Assembly (NCBI RefSeq): GCF_000517445.1
Contig: NZ_CP006965.1
Coordinates: forward strand, 1,893,743 to 1,957,742
Origin: Thermococcus paralvinellae
Lineage (GTDB): Archaea > Methanobacteriota_B > Thermococci > Thermococcales > Thermococcaceae
Direction of reading: 5' to 3'
DNA: 64,000 nucleotides
Positions within the stretch are counted from its first letter, which is position 1; each line of letters opens with the position of its first letter. Below are positions 33,671-41,733 of the stretch, piece by piece. The notes beneath the pieces are model-generated. The model made no database searches. It saw only the letters and a program-made list of their open reading frames with translations, and was not told the DNA's origin. The translations under genes and the position numbers were made by a program.

Positions 33671-34996
33671 ATGCTGGGGGATGAAGAGATATTGGAGGCA
33701 TTAGTCCCTTATAATTTTTGGGGGAAACCTCAGAAAACTGGTATTGAAAGAGAAGAATATCTGGAAAAGATTGAAACTTTTTGTAGGGCTGGGAATTTTA
33801 TAATAGCAATTATAGGTCCAAGGAGAGCTGGAAAGACATTTTTGGCGAGACAGTTTTTAAAAAGGAAAATATCACAAGGGTTGAATCCCCAACAAACCCT
33901 GTATGTGAACCTCGAAGATCCTAAGTTCCATGCATACCTCAGCTTGGAGCTCCTTGATGAAATTTATAGGGTGTATAAGATCCACATCAATGACGAAGAT
34001 TTTTCCCTCATAGTTTTAGATGAGGTGCAAAACCTTCCAGACTGGGAACGATGGGTCAGGAGCATAGCTGAAAAGGAAAATGTCAAAGTAATTGTAACTG
34101 GCTCAACGTCTTCTTTGCTTAAAACTGAAGTTTCTGGAGTGTTGACAGGGAGGAGCTTAACTTTGGAAGTTTTCCCTTTAACCTTCAGGGAGTTTTTGAG
34201 TTTTAGGGGGTTAAATTTGAGAAGCTTTGCAGAAATCGTTGCAAATAAAATAAAAATTGAGCGTCTTTTGGCTGAATATATGGAATTTGGAGGTTTTCCA
34301 CAAGTTGTGCTGGTCGAGGATGAGTATTTGAAAAGGGAAATTTTGAAAGAACTTTTTGAGGGAATAGTCATCAGGGATGTCGCTTTCCGTTATGGATTCA
34401 AAGAGTTAAATACTGTGAAGCTGATTGCAGAATTGGCAGTGAACAGGTTCGCTTCGCTTGTAAGTGGAAGTTCCCTTAGGAATGAAGTTGCGAGGATTGT
34501 AAAGAGAAAAGTTTCTCCAAATTTTGTGATAGACGTTTTAGATGCATTAGAGGAGAGCTATTTGATCTTTAGAATTCCACCGCTTTCATATAAGGTTAGT
34601 GATATCAAACGGCATCCGAGGAAACTCTATGTGGTTGATACCGGTATCATAAATGCTGTAACACTCAGGTTTTCTAAGAATATCGGACGGTTAGCTGAGA
34701 ATATTGTGGCGCTGCATTTAATAAAAAGATTCGGAAAAGAGAATGTGTTTTATTATAAAGGGGATAGGGAAGTCGATTTTTTAATTAAAAAAGGCTTGGA
34801 GGTAACAAAAGCAATTCAAGTGAGCTGGGATTTAAGTGAGAGTAGGGATAGGGAAGTTAAGGGCTTGCTAGAGGCCATGGAAGAGTTTTCACTGGAGGAG
34901 GGGGTGATAATAACATCAGCCTATGAAGGATTAGAGGAAATTAAAGGAAAACGTATAAGATATATCCCATTGTGGAAGTTCTTGCTGTTGGAATAA
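33671..34996 (+). CDS. AAA_14/DUF4143 family ATPase
   Basis: A 441-residue P-loop protein. Walker A is IIGPRRAGKTFLARQF, Walker B LIVLDEVQNLPDW, sensor 1 VIVTGSTSS, and PLTFREFLSF follows. The C-terminal DUF4143 domain (about 210-430) has LYVVDTGIINAV, LAENIVALHLIKRF and YYKGDREVDFLI, the last resembling a PD-(D/E)XK-type nuclease core. These archaeal ATPases are accessory genes, often near mobile DNA. Function is unproven. Repeat R copies flank it (33556 and 34996). Confidence 0.88.
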   Translation: MLGDEEILEALVPYNFWGKPQKTGIEREEYLEKIETFCRAGNFIIAIIGPRRAGKTFLARQFLKRKISQGLNPQQTLYVNLEDPKFHAYLSLELLDEIYRVYKIHINDEDFSLIVLDEVQNLPDWERWVRSIAEKENVKVIVTGSTSSLLKTEVSGVLTGRSLTLEVFPLTFREFLSFRGLNLRSFAEIVANKIKIERLLAEYMEFGGFPQVVLVEDEYLKREILKELFEGIVIRDVAFRYGFKELNTVKLIAELAVNRFASLVSGSSLRNEVARIVKRKVSPNFVIDVLDALEESYLIFRIPPLSYKVSDIKRHPRKLYVVDTGIINAVTLRFSKNIGRLAENIVALHLIKRFGKENVFYYKGDREVDFLIKKGLEVTKAIQVSWDLSESRDREVKGLLEAMEEFSLEEGVIITSAYEGLEEIKGKRIRYIPLWKFLLLE

Positions 34997-35038
34997 AGGA
35001 GCTTCGTTTCTTGCTCTTGTTTATACTTTGGATTTTAT
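34996..35038 (+). repeat. Possible diverged copy 4 of repeat R
   Basis: AAGGAGCTTCGTTTCTTGCT then CTTGTTTATACTTTGGATTTTAT aligns loosely with copy 2 at 33556. If real, the ATPase gene is bracketed by direct repeats. Confidence 0.35.
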
Positions 35039-35331
35039 ACTCAACGGTATAATACCTACGAGAATTTCATGAAGGAAAAGACTCATTTGAAATGTGATGT
35101 TGTAGCTTTAGGAAAAGCACTTGGTTTTAGTGACAAAGTCAATTAAAGGAAAAGAAAAATTTAGACGCTTTAATTTATGATTTGGGAGATATTGAGGCTG
35201 GAGTTTTTGGATAAAATGAAGCAGAGATTTGTTTGATTATGTATCCTTGGTAATGGCATTACCAAGATATTTTTAAAGAGTTGGTAATGCAAATACTAAC
35301 ATAACTGGACAGTTATGGTAAAAGGAAAACC
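35039..35331. other. Degenerate DNA with a 21-bp perfect palindrome
   Basis: Short protein-like frames (TYENFMKEKTHLKCDVVALG, ending KVN and a stop) suggest a decayed gene that I could not identify. CTTGGTAATG-G-CATTACCAAG at 35246-35266 is a perfect inverted repeat. TTGGTAATGC recurs at 35281-35290, 14 bases further on. This could be a terminator-like hairpin or an operator. Confidence 0.45.
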
Positions 35332-36258
35332 TCATCCTTCAGGTTTGGACTTCCTGCGTATAGCGATGAAAAGCATATGCTCATCTTTCCTTCTCCAGAA
35401 AATCATCCATAACGGCAAATTCCCAATTCTTGATTCCTTTATGATGTCTCCTCTGAGTTTGATGAGTTGTCTTATAAACCCATAAATCTTTGATGTTTTT
35501 CTACCCGAGGTCTGCATGCTCATAAAGGCCCTAATGCTTTTCCACCCTTCTCTGTAAAATATGAGCTGCACTGTGTCAGATTCTAAAAGTTGCTTCATGA
35601 CCTTTTTCATTGGGGATTTAATTTTAAGATTAATCGGTTTCTTGAGCCCTGCTTTTTGGAAAGCCCCACAAAAAGGACAGGTGAATTCGTAGTAGCTTTC
35701 TCCGATCAGTAAATCTCTTCCAACTTTTAAATCCTCCTTGGCTAGCGGCATTCCGCAAGAGGCACACGTTAAATCAGATTCTCTGCTTTCGGGCTCTTCA
35801 AGAGATACTTTATATAGCCTGGAATCCTTTGACAGCAGGAACATTTCTCTCCCTATAGTATGAAGATCTGGGAAAAGATTTTTTAGAATGTTGTGTATCG
35901 CAATAGCTTCGTGGTTGTTTAAATTCAAGCTGATAACATTTTTCCAGCCACTTGATGTGCCTTCATAAAGCGTTAGGGTCACTCTCTTCCCAATTTTCTC
36001 CAGTGTCTCTACAATCCAGCTTCGTTTAACTGAAATAACGTCATATCTGTCGGTTATTTTACCATTTTCAACCTTTATTTCGATATCTATGAAGCTATGA
36101 CAAAAGGGGCATGATGTATACGCGTGAATTCTATCAGCATTAACAGTATCGCCAATTCGATAGTGCTCCAGCATATTTTCTAGGGATTTTGTTTGGAAAT
36201 TTTTCAGTTTGTGTCCGCATACGGGGCATTTAACGTGTATATGAACGTAGTCGAACAT
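35332..36258 (-). CDS. Zinc-ribbon-rich hypothetical protein
   Basis: A 308-residue protein starting MFDYVHIHVKCPVCGHKLKN. Four CxxC pairs form two zinc-ribbons: CPVC with CPFC near residues 10 and 50, and CASC with CPFC near 165 and 195. The middle (WIVETLEKIGKRVTLTLYEG) and the C-terminus (basic, SIRAFMSMQTSGRKTSKIYG) show no known domain. Two alternative starts lie up to 9 bases upstream (36264, 36267). It stands alone on its strand next to the IS element. Family not recognised. Confidence 0.6.
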   Translation of the reverse strand: MFDYVHIHVKCPVCGHKLKNFQTKSLENMLEHYRIGDTVNADRIHAYTSCPFCHSFIDIEIKVENGKITDRYDVISVKRSWIVETLEKIGKRVTLTLYEGTSSGWKNVISLNLNNHEAIAIHNILKNLFPDLHTIGREMFLLSKDSRLYKVSLEEPESRESDLTCASCGMPLAKEDLKVGRDLLIGESYYEFTCPFCGAFQKAGLKKPINLKIKSPMKKVMKQLLESDTVQLIFYREGWKSIRAFMSMQTSGRKTSKIYGFIRQLIKLRGDIIKESRIGNLPLWMIFWRRKDEHMLFIAIRRKSKPEG

Positions 36259-36433
36259 TCCCATCAAACAACACCCTTTAATTCTTTTAGCCGATGAAGT
36301 TAAAAATTTACTTTTTTCTTTTGAAAGCCTCGCTCTTTAGGGCGGGGATGCAGTAATTCTAAAGCAAGCTCTTGGGCAAGAAAGCAAAAAATATTTAAAT
36401 CCCAAATGCATACCATACACTAGAGGGTTCGAA

Positions 36434-36868
36434 ATGAAGAGTGGAACACCAAAGTTTAGTTCAACAAGACATGCAAAACACTTCATAGCCTACCATTTCG
36501 TGTGGATTCCAAAATACCGCAGGGATATTCTTGTTGGAAAAGTTGCTGAAAGGTTAAAAGAAATGCTCAAGGGGTACGCCAAAGAAATTGGCTGTGAGGT
36601 AATTTCTCTCGAGGTAACTCCCGACCACGTGCATGTTTTCCTCAGGGCGAAGCCCAATTTATCGCCAGCACAAATCGTAAACCACTTGAAGGGGAAGAGT
36701 GCGAGAAAACTTTTAATGGAATTTCCCGAATTGAGGGCGAAAACCACTCATGGTAGGCTTTGGTCTCGCTCCTATTTTGTAGCAACAGTTGGATGCATAA
36801 CTGATGAGGTTGTCAAACATTATATTGAAACCCAATGGGAGCGTGAGTTAAAACGAAAAGGACTGTAA
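36434..36868 (+). CDS. tnpA: IS200/IS605 transposase TnpA (Y1 HUH enzyme)
   Basis: A 144-residue single-strand transposase. The HUH pair is in TPDHVHVFLRAK, and the catalytic Tyr is in VKHYIETQWERE near the C-terminus. It opens KFSSTRHAKHFIAYHFVWIP, standard for the family. A TATA-like AAATATTTAAATCC lies about 35 bases before the ATG and no ribosome binding site is seen, so a leaderless message is likely. It appears intact and probably active. Confidence 0.95.
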   Translation: MKSGTPKFSSTRHAKHFIAYHFVWIPKYRRDILVGKVAERLKEMLKGYAKEIGCEVISLEVTPDHVHVFLRAKPNLSPAQIVNHLKGKSARKLLMEFPELRAKTTHGRLWSRSYFVATVGCITDEVVKHYIETQWERELKRKGL

Positions 36869-38109
36869 CAATCAAACTCCAGCCTTCAAAGGAAGTTGAA
36901 AAAATCCTCTTCGAGTTAGCAGACACTGGAGCCAAAGTCTGGAATGAGGTAAATTATTTGAGGAGGCAGCAATTCTTCAACCACGAGAGAGTAGACTTCA
37001 ACAAGACTGAAAAAACCGTTTACGAGAAATACAAGGGGAGAATCGGCTCGGCAACAGTCCAGCAGATTTGTAGGAAGAATGCTGAAAGCTGGAAGTCATT
37101 CTTCACACTTATCAAGAAGAAAAAACAAGGGGAATTACCAAAGTGGTTGAAGCCAAAACCACCAAACTACCAAAAAGAAAACGGCAAGAGAAAACCGTTA
37201 ATAGTTTTGAGGAATGACCAGTACAAGATTGAGGATAACAAGTTAATCCTCAAGGGGCTTGGAAAATTTGGGAAGTTGGAAGTTCAATTCAAGGGGAGGA
37301 TTCATTGGAAGGGCAAGCAGGGGAGATTAGAAATCGTTTACGATAATGTAAAGAGGAAATTCTACGCTCACATTACCTTTCACGTTCAAGAAAAGTTGTC
37401 CAGAAATGGTTGGGTTAAAGTTCCAAGACAACCAAAAGGAAACCTCACGGCAGGAATTGACTTGGGCGTGAATAATTTGATTGCAGTTTATGTCGAGAAT
37501 GGTGAAGGCTTCTTGGTTAATGGAAGACCATTAAAATCTATAGCCTTCTACTGGCAGAAGAAGATTTCAGAATACCAGTCCAAACTCAACAAGAGTGGAT
37601 TCAAGACTTCAAGAAAATTGAGGAGAATGCATGAGAAGGCAAAACTCCGGGCAAGGCATTACATTAACACTGCAGTTAGGCAGACAGTTGAAAGACTCTA
37701 CTACTTGGGAGTCTCAAAAATCGTGGTTGGTTACCCAAAGAAGATTGCGAGGAACTCCAATAAAGGTAAAAAGCAGAATTTTATCCTCTCTCAAGTCTGG
37801 CGGTTTAACTATGTTATTAAACGCTTGACTGAAGTTGCCGAAGAGTATGGTATTCGAGTCTTGCTTGTTGACGAGGCTTTCACTTCTCAAACGTGCCCCC
37901 TCTGCGGGAAGCCCCACAACGGAGCAAGGTTTGTTAGGGGATTATACAAGTGTCCCGCGGAGGGGCTTGTAATGAATGCTGACTTGGTTGGTGCTTTCAA
38001 CATTTTGAAGAAGGTTGTGAGAACGATAACCCCGAGCCTGCCGGGTTTAACGGCAGGTAGGGGTAACGGGGGGAAGACCCTCCTCGAGGGGGTTGAAAAG
38101 CCCGTTTAA
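36847..38109 (+). CDS. tnpB: RNA-guided nuclease TnpB (IS605 OrfB)
   Basis: A RuvC-like endonuclease guided by the transposon-end RNA. Catalytic residues are in AGIDLGVNNLIAV (Asp), VDEAFTSQTCPLCG (Glu) and MNADLVGAFNIL (Asp). One zinc CxxC is present, and the second Cys pair is degenerate, as I recall for Pyrococcus relatives. Homology starts at TVTIKLQPSKEVEKILFELA, encoded from about 36865. That frame is open from 36847 but has no ATG, GTG or TTG until TTG 36958, so the start is unclear: loss of a start, a rare start, or coupling to tnpA, which it overlaps. Confidence 0.85.
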   Translation, partial: VKTKRTVTIKLQPSKEVEKILFELADTGAKVWNEVNYLRRQQFFNHERVDFNKTEKTVYEKYKGRIGSATVQQICRKNAESWKSFFTLIKKKKQGELPKWLKPKPPNYQKENGKRKPLIVLRNDQYKIEDNKLILKGLGKFGKLEVQFKGRIHWKGKQGRLEIVYDNVKRKFYAHITFHVQEKLSRNGWVKVPRQPKGNLTAGIDLGVNNLIAVYVENGEGFLVNGRPLKSIAFYWQKKISEYQSKLNKSGFKTSRKLRRMHEKAKLRARHYINTAVRQTVERLYYLGVSKIVVGYPKKIARNSNKGKKQNFILSQVWRFNYVIKRLTEVAEEYGIRVLLVDEAFTSQTCPLCGKPHNGARFVRGLYKCPAEGLVMNADLVGAFNILKKVVRTITPSLPGLTAGRGNGGKTLLEGVEKPV

Positions 38110-38202
38110 AGCGGGCTTTGGTGAAGCCCCTCAAACCTCCCTGCCCGTGGCGAGGGGTTAACTCGTTGGAACCCTCGCCCTTTAGGGCGGGGAAGAGGTC
38201 AG
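38020..38202 (+). ncRNA. Putative omega RNA (reRNA) of the tnpB element
   Basis: In this family the guide RNA spans the 3' end of tnpB and the right end, with the guide formed by flanking host DNA. Visible hairpins are CCCG-TTTAAA-GCGGGC (38101-38115) and the right-end CCCTCGCCC...GGGCGGGG. The guide would begin CTCGTCATACTACAGTC at 38203. The 5' limit is arbitrary. Confidence 0.45.
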
Positions 38203-38459
38203 CTCGTCATACTACAGTCTGACAAAATATAAAACCTTTTTTGACTAAATGAGCAGTTGTTTAGCTGACTTATTAGTTTCTAAGGGATAAGCCTAAGAAT
38301 TTAAACTAATCTGATAATTTTTGGATATGGGCATTGATTTTAGCAGATAAGTTTTGCTAGGGATGAGAATTGTTTTTGCGAGAACGATTATTCAACATAG
38401 TAGCATAAAGAGAAAAATGCTTAAATATCTCATTCTTTACTTCTTATCTTGGTGGTAAT

Positions 38460-39455
38460 ATGAAGGTTTTGATTATGGCAGGTGGTTATGCTACTCGCCT
38501 ATGGCCTATCACAAAAGATAACCCAAAAGCTTTACTTCCCGTTGGGGATAAAGTGATTCTTGACTATATCATTGAAAAAACGAAAGAGCTTGATTTGAAT
38601 GTTTACGTTTCAACAAATAGATTTTTTGCAAAGTACTTTGAGGAGTGGGGTAAAAATAAAGATATTGAGCTTTTAATTGAAGACACCCTTCATGAGGAGG
38701 AGAAACTCGGTACCATTGGGGCTTTAAATGAGGCTCTTGAAAAGCTTGGCTTGGATGATTACCTAGTCATCGCTGGAGACAATTTGTTCTCTTTCAGCTT
38801 GAGGGATTTTTTGGATAGATACGATGGAAAGACACTCATAGCTGTTTATGATATCGGCGATTTTGAGCTCGCAAAGAGGTACGGAGTTGTCCTCCTTGAA
38901 GGCAATAAAGTTATTGATTTTGAGGAAAAGCCTGCAAGGCCAAAGTCAACATGGATAAGCACTGGAGTCTATGTTTTCCCAAAGGAAGTTATGGAGATGG
39001 TTCCTCAATACCTGGAGGAGGGTAATAGAGACTCACCGGGATATTTTATTCAGTGGCTTCTCAAGAAAGGAATTGAAATCCATGCGTATAAATTTGATGA
39101 CTACTGGTATGATATTGGAAGTGCTGACAGCTATCTTGAGGCTTTAAAAACTCTCTTAAAGGAGAGCCAGATTGAGGAGATTCAGATCAGCCCTTATGCA
39201 AAGATCATTCCTCCAGTTGTGATAAAGAAGGGCGCAAAAATTCTTGGAAGGTCAATCATTGGGCCTTACGCTTACATTGGTGAGAACTGCATGATAGAGA
39301 ACTCTGATATTAGTGATTCGATAATCTTTAAGGACACAATAATAAGGAATTCGACGATTTGGCGTTCGATTATTGATGAGAAGTGTGAGATAAGGAATTT
39401 AGAGCTTAAGAAGAGCTTAGTTGGAGGACATGCAAAGATACAGAGAGGAGATTGA
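38460..39455 (+). CDS. Sugar-1-phosphate nucleotidyltransferase with hexapeptide C-terminus
   Basis: It activates a sugar phosphate to an NDP-sugar. The N-terminal Rossmann-like domain begins MKVLIMAGGYATRLWPITKD (nucleotide loop GGxxTRLxP), with VIAGDNLFSF (metal Asp) and FEEKPARPKSTWISTGVYVF. From about residue 240 come left-handed beta-helix repeats (GAKILGRSIIGPYAYIGENC). The N-terminal pattern is closest to the glucose- or mannose-1-phosphate group, and the exact sugar is not decided. A TATA-like TTAAATATCTC lies about 35 bases upstream. It likely feeds the glycan island from 43 kb. Confidence 0.88.
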   Translation: MKVLIMAGGYATRLWPITKDNPKALLPVGDKVILDYIIEKTKELDLNVYVSTNRFFAKYFEEWGKNKDIELLIEDTLHEEEKLGTIGALNEALEKLGLDDYLVIAGDNLFSFSLRDFLDRYDGKTLIAVYDIGDFELAKRYGVVLLEGNKVIDFEEKPARPKSTWISTGVYVFPKEVMEMVPQYLEEGNRDSPGYFIQWLLKKGIEIHAYKFDDYWYDIGSADSYLEALKTLLKESQIEEIQISPYAKIIPPVVIKKGAKILGRSIIGPYAYIGENCMIENSDISDSIIFKDTIIRNSTIWRSIIDEKCEIRNLELKKSLVGGHAKIQRGD

Positions 39456-39494
39456 AGTATCAAAAAGCGGAAGTGCGGACACACTGGAAACAAG

Positions 39495-39956
39495 TTACTC
39501 TTTGAAAATCTCAAAGAACAGCTCTTTTTTAATTCTGAAACCTACTTGAGTTAGCTCTTTAAAAAGGTCTTCAGGCTCAAATTTGGCTAAGTTTAATTCT
39601 TTTAAAATCTTCAGAATGCCCAATGTTCCGATTACCTTAACTCCTTCGCTTCTCGCAACTTTTCGAGCTTTTAAATCATCCAAAGCAACCCAACACTTAT
39701 TCCTCTTTGCCAAGATTATTGCTTCGGTTTCTCCTTTATGTAAGCCTACAATCCCCTCTGCATTTACTTGAAGAACTCTAATTTTTCCCATGTTAACCAA
39801 TTCGGCAATCTTCTTTGAAGATTCGTCATTTTTTGCTCTAATTTCATCATAAACTGCCTTTGGGATTATAACTTCATCAAAAATATCAAAAATTTTGTCG
39901 AGATATCTTAGCTTTTCTAGAAAGATTAATGGAGAGGTATTAAAGACTATCCTCAA
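39495..39956 (-). CDS. PIN-domain toxin, DUF3368 family (second)
   Basis: A 153-residue VapC-like protein. The first ligand position is Asn (MRIVFNTSPLIFLEK), a variant seen often in DUF3368. Other residues are intact: GLHKGETEAIILAKRN and WVALDDLKARKVARSEGVKV. It overlaps its antitoxin gene by 17 bases. It is about 25% alike by eye to the PIN protein at 32678. Confidence 0.85.
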   Translation of the reverse strand: MRIVFNTSPLIFLEKLRYLDKIFDIFDEVIIPKAVYDEIRAKNDESSKKIAELVNMGKIRVLQVNAEGIVGLHKGETEAIILAKRNKCWVALDDLKARKVARSEGVKVIGTLGILKILKELNLAKFEPEDLFKELTQVGFRIKKELFFEIFKE

Positions 39957-40212
39957 TTTTTAGCTCCTCCAAGAGCCTTTTTACTGCCTCTTTTTCTAAA
40001 TTGGCTTCTTCTTCATCCAAGAATGAATAGTCAATTTCGAGAAGGTCTAAAAGAAATGCGAGCTTTTCTGTGTCGAGTTTGAGAAGCTCAGCAGCTTTTT
40101 CAAACGTTATTTGATGAGAGACCAATAACCCTAACACTTTGAAAAACCTCTCTTTTTCCTCATAAGTTTTGAATAGAGGAAAACCCCAAACAACCTTCTC
40201 TATCTCCTGCAT
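39940..40212 (-). CDS. UPF0175-like antitoxin (second)
   Basis: A 90-residue partner of the PIN gene it overlaps. The segment SHQITFEKAAELLKLDTEKL followed by AFLLDLLEIDYSFLDEEEAN matches the helix-turn-helix of UPF0175 antitoxins, and an acidic helix follows. An in-frame GTG at 40221 is an alternative start. The ribosome binding site is weak for both. Confidence 0.75.
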   Translation of the reverse strand: MQEIEKVVWGFPLFKTYEEKERFFKVLGLLVSHQITFEKAAELLKLDTEKLAFLLDLLEIDYSFLDEEEANLEKEAVKRLLEELKIEDSL

Positions 40213-40342
40213 AGTGCTCACTGAAGTTTAGTTGGATTAAGGAAAATAAAAACATTTCTCTAGTTAAACTAAACCTCAATACACTAACGCTTTAAGACAT
40301 CTAGGAATTCTTTAGCTTTTCCTTCCAACCTCTTGGCTTACA

Positions 40343-40392
40343 ACTTGAAAGCCTTGCCCGTTAGGGCGAGACTTTCAAAAGAAAAAAGTCAG
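40343..40392 (+). repeat. Solo IS605-like palindrome
   Basis: ACTTGAAAGCCTTGCCCGTT then AGGGCGAGACTTTCAAAAG is an almost perfect inverted repeat (TTGAAAG...CTTTCAA). It ends at GTCAG (40388-40392), as the right end of the IS does. No transposase. Confidence 0.65.
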
Positions 40393-40450
40393 ATGGAGCT
40401 TAAGAAAAGCCTCTTGGTGGACATGCGAAGATACAAAGAGGAGATTAAGA
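40393..40450 (+). pseudogene. Duplicated 3' fragment of the 38460 nucleotidyltransferase
   Basis: The DNA encodes LELKKSLLVDMRRYKEEIKN, matching the last residues LELKKSLVGGHAKIQRGD of the gene ending at 39455, with about 80% base identity over 55 bases. It follows directly on the solo palindrome's GTCAG end, so the fragment was probably copied or left by a rearrangement involving such an element. Confidence 0.65.
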
Positions 40451-40453
40451 ATA

Positions 40454-40633
40454 GTGAGGGATGCCATATAGAAGTTGGTCTATAGCGGAGTTCCACCTTG
40501 AGACAAAGCTTACATCCATTAATACAACCCTCACAACTCTGGGCAAGTTGTGGGATTTATATTTCAGATACAAACTTTGGGGGTCAAAGTGAAGCTTTTG
40601 CTTCAGTCCTCTTCCTATACAGTACCCCTCACT
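40454..40633 (-). ncRNA. Putative structured RNA, copy B (about 180 nt)
   Basis: The minus strand begins GTGAGGGGTACTGTATAGGA and ends CTTCTATATGGCATCCCTCA. The closing stem is kept although its bases differ from copy A: a C-G pair becomes U-A and the innermost A-U becomes G-C. The inner hairpin ACAACT/AGTTGT around TGCCCAG and the AAAGCTTCA/TGTAAGCTTT stem are also kept. The TATA box is at 40650-40660. The 3' flank is less T-rich than in copy A. Confidence 0.6.
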
Positions 40634-40649
40634 ATATACTCACACTTAA

Positions 40650-40660
40650 CTTATATAAAC
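40650..40660 (-). promoter_or_regulatory. TATA box of putative RNA copy B
   Basis: GTTTATATAAG on the minus strand has the same spacing to the RNA 5' end as in copy A. Sequence similarity between the copies ends shortly beyond it. Confidence 0.5.
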
Positions 40661-40793
40661 CTTTCTATTTTATAGTTTTTTATCTAAAGCAAATTCCAAT
40701 TTGAAATTAATAAAAGATTAAACCCAAAAATTTTAGTTTTATCAAGAAAAATGAGTATTAATAAACGCTAATGGACACTTGGAATTTGGGAGG

Positions 40794-41536
40794 TTAAAGT
40801 ACTCCGTTCAACAACTTTAGGATTGTCAGAGCACTGATTATTTGGAAAACGATCTTCAGCTTTTGACTTCCTATTTTTACAGCTGTCTTTGCGCCGAGCC
40901 AAGAGCCTACCACAACTGGAATCAGAATTGGAACTGCTAGGGAATAGTCAACATTCTTGTAAAGGCCATAAACAATTGTTGCAGTTAAGTTGTTGGCGAA
41001 GATGATTATCTTTGCAGTTCCGTTTGTCTTCAACATATCTAATCGGAAAAAATAAGTTATTAGTGCTATAGCAACCAGCGAAGAGGCTATTCCCAAAATC
41101 CCAACATAAATTCCAAAGAGGAATCCAGATATTACTGCTAAGGTTGTTTTTGTGTTTTGACTTTTTTAAATTTTCTCGTTGAATCTGATTTAACCGTTAT
41201 TATTGTTCCCGCGAAGAGGAGAAGCGTAACGAAGAGAGTTGCAGATTTCTCTGGGAGGGATATTAAAAGTTTGCTCCCAATTATAGATCCGAGAATTGAG
41301 GGGATCGCTAAATAAAAGGCGAGCTTTAAATCAGCGCTCTTCTACTTTATGTACGTTAATGAAGAGATAAAAGTTAGGCCTGCTATCACCAATTTTAAAG
41401 TTCCTACAGCAGTTCTCGTTGGGACATTTAGGAAAGTTAGAATTGAGAAGATAATCAAGCTTCCCCCACTCATCATAGAGCCTAGGAATCCTCCTCCAAA
41501 ACTTAATGCTGTTATGATGATCAGCTTGTATTCCAT
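40794..41536 (-). pseudogene. Broken TauE/SafE-family transporter gene
   Basis: Three pieces give one protein: MEYKLIIITALSFGGGFLGS (41342-41536) ends at a TAG (41342-41344). The same frame continues KSADLKLAFYLAIPSILGSI to about 41155. A one-base shift leads to TTLAVISGFLFGIYVGILGI and the last piece 40794-41096. The GGGFLGSMMSGGSLI motif is that of TauE. One nonsense codon and one frameshift are needed. It is a different paralog from 31870. Confidence 0.85.
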
Positions 41537-41583
41537 GTGGGTAATTTGGAGTGTTGATATATAATTCCTTTTGTTATTGAGAG

Positions 41584-41648
41584 AAGGGGCTTCGCCCCTT
41601 AGACCCCGCTTTATTTTTCTATCTCGGCGCTTACGCGCCGCAATATAT
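41584..41648 (+). repeat. Hairpin repeat R, copy 3 (best preserved)
   Basis: AAGGGGCTTCGCCCCTTAGA then CCCCGCTTTATTTTTCTATCTC and GGCGCTTACGCGCCGCAATATAT. Two hairpins are present: GGGGC-TTC-GCCCC and GGCGC-TTAC-GCGCC. It precedes the second ATPase gene. Confidence 0.8.
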
Positions 41649-41733
41649 GTTTTATCCGGACATCATTTCTTTCTCTTGTTTATGCTTGCTAAAACCAAAA
41701 TATTTAAATATTCGAGTCATGTTTATTATAATC

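Larger units (their letters stand above)
36318..38202 (+). mobile_element. IS200/IS605-family insertion sequence (complete, tnpA + tnpB)
   Basis: The left end carries the imperfect palindrome CCTCGCTCTTTAGGGCGGGG (36326-36345). The right end carries CCCTCGCCCTTTAGGGCGGG followed by GAAGAGGTCAG (38171-38202). There are no terminal inverted repeats or target duplications, as expected for a single-strand, peel-and-paste transposon. It contains tnpA and tnpB in the same direction. The exact ends are estimated from the hairpins. Confidence 0.85.

Noticed and set aside
36958..38109. TnpB beginning at TTG 36958
   Set aside because: Conserved N-terminal TnpB residues are encoded upstream in the same frame, so this start would remove part of the domain.
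40498..40704. 68-codon plus-strand ORF across RNA copy B
   Set aside because: Not open in copy A, and it runs through RNA stems and AT-rich flank without a ribosome binding site.
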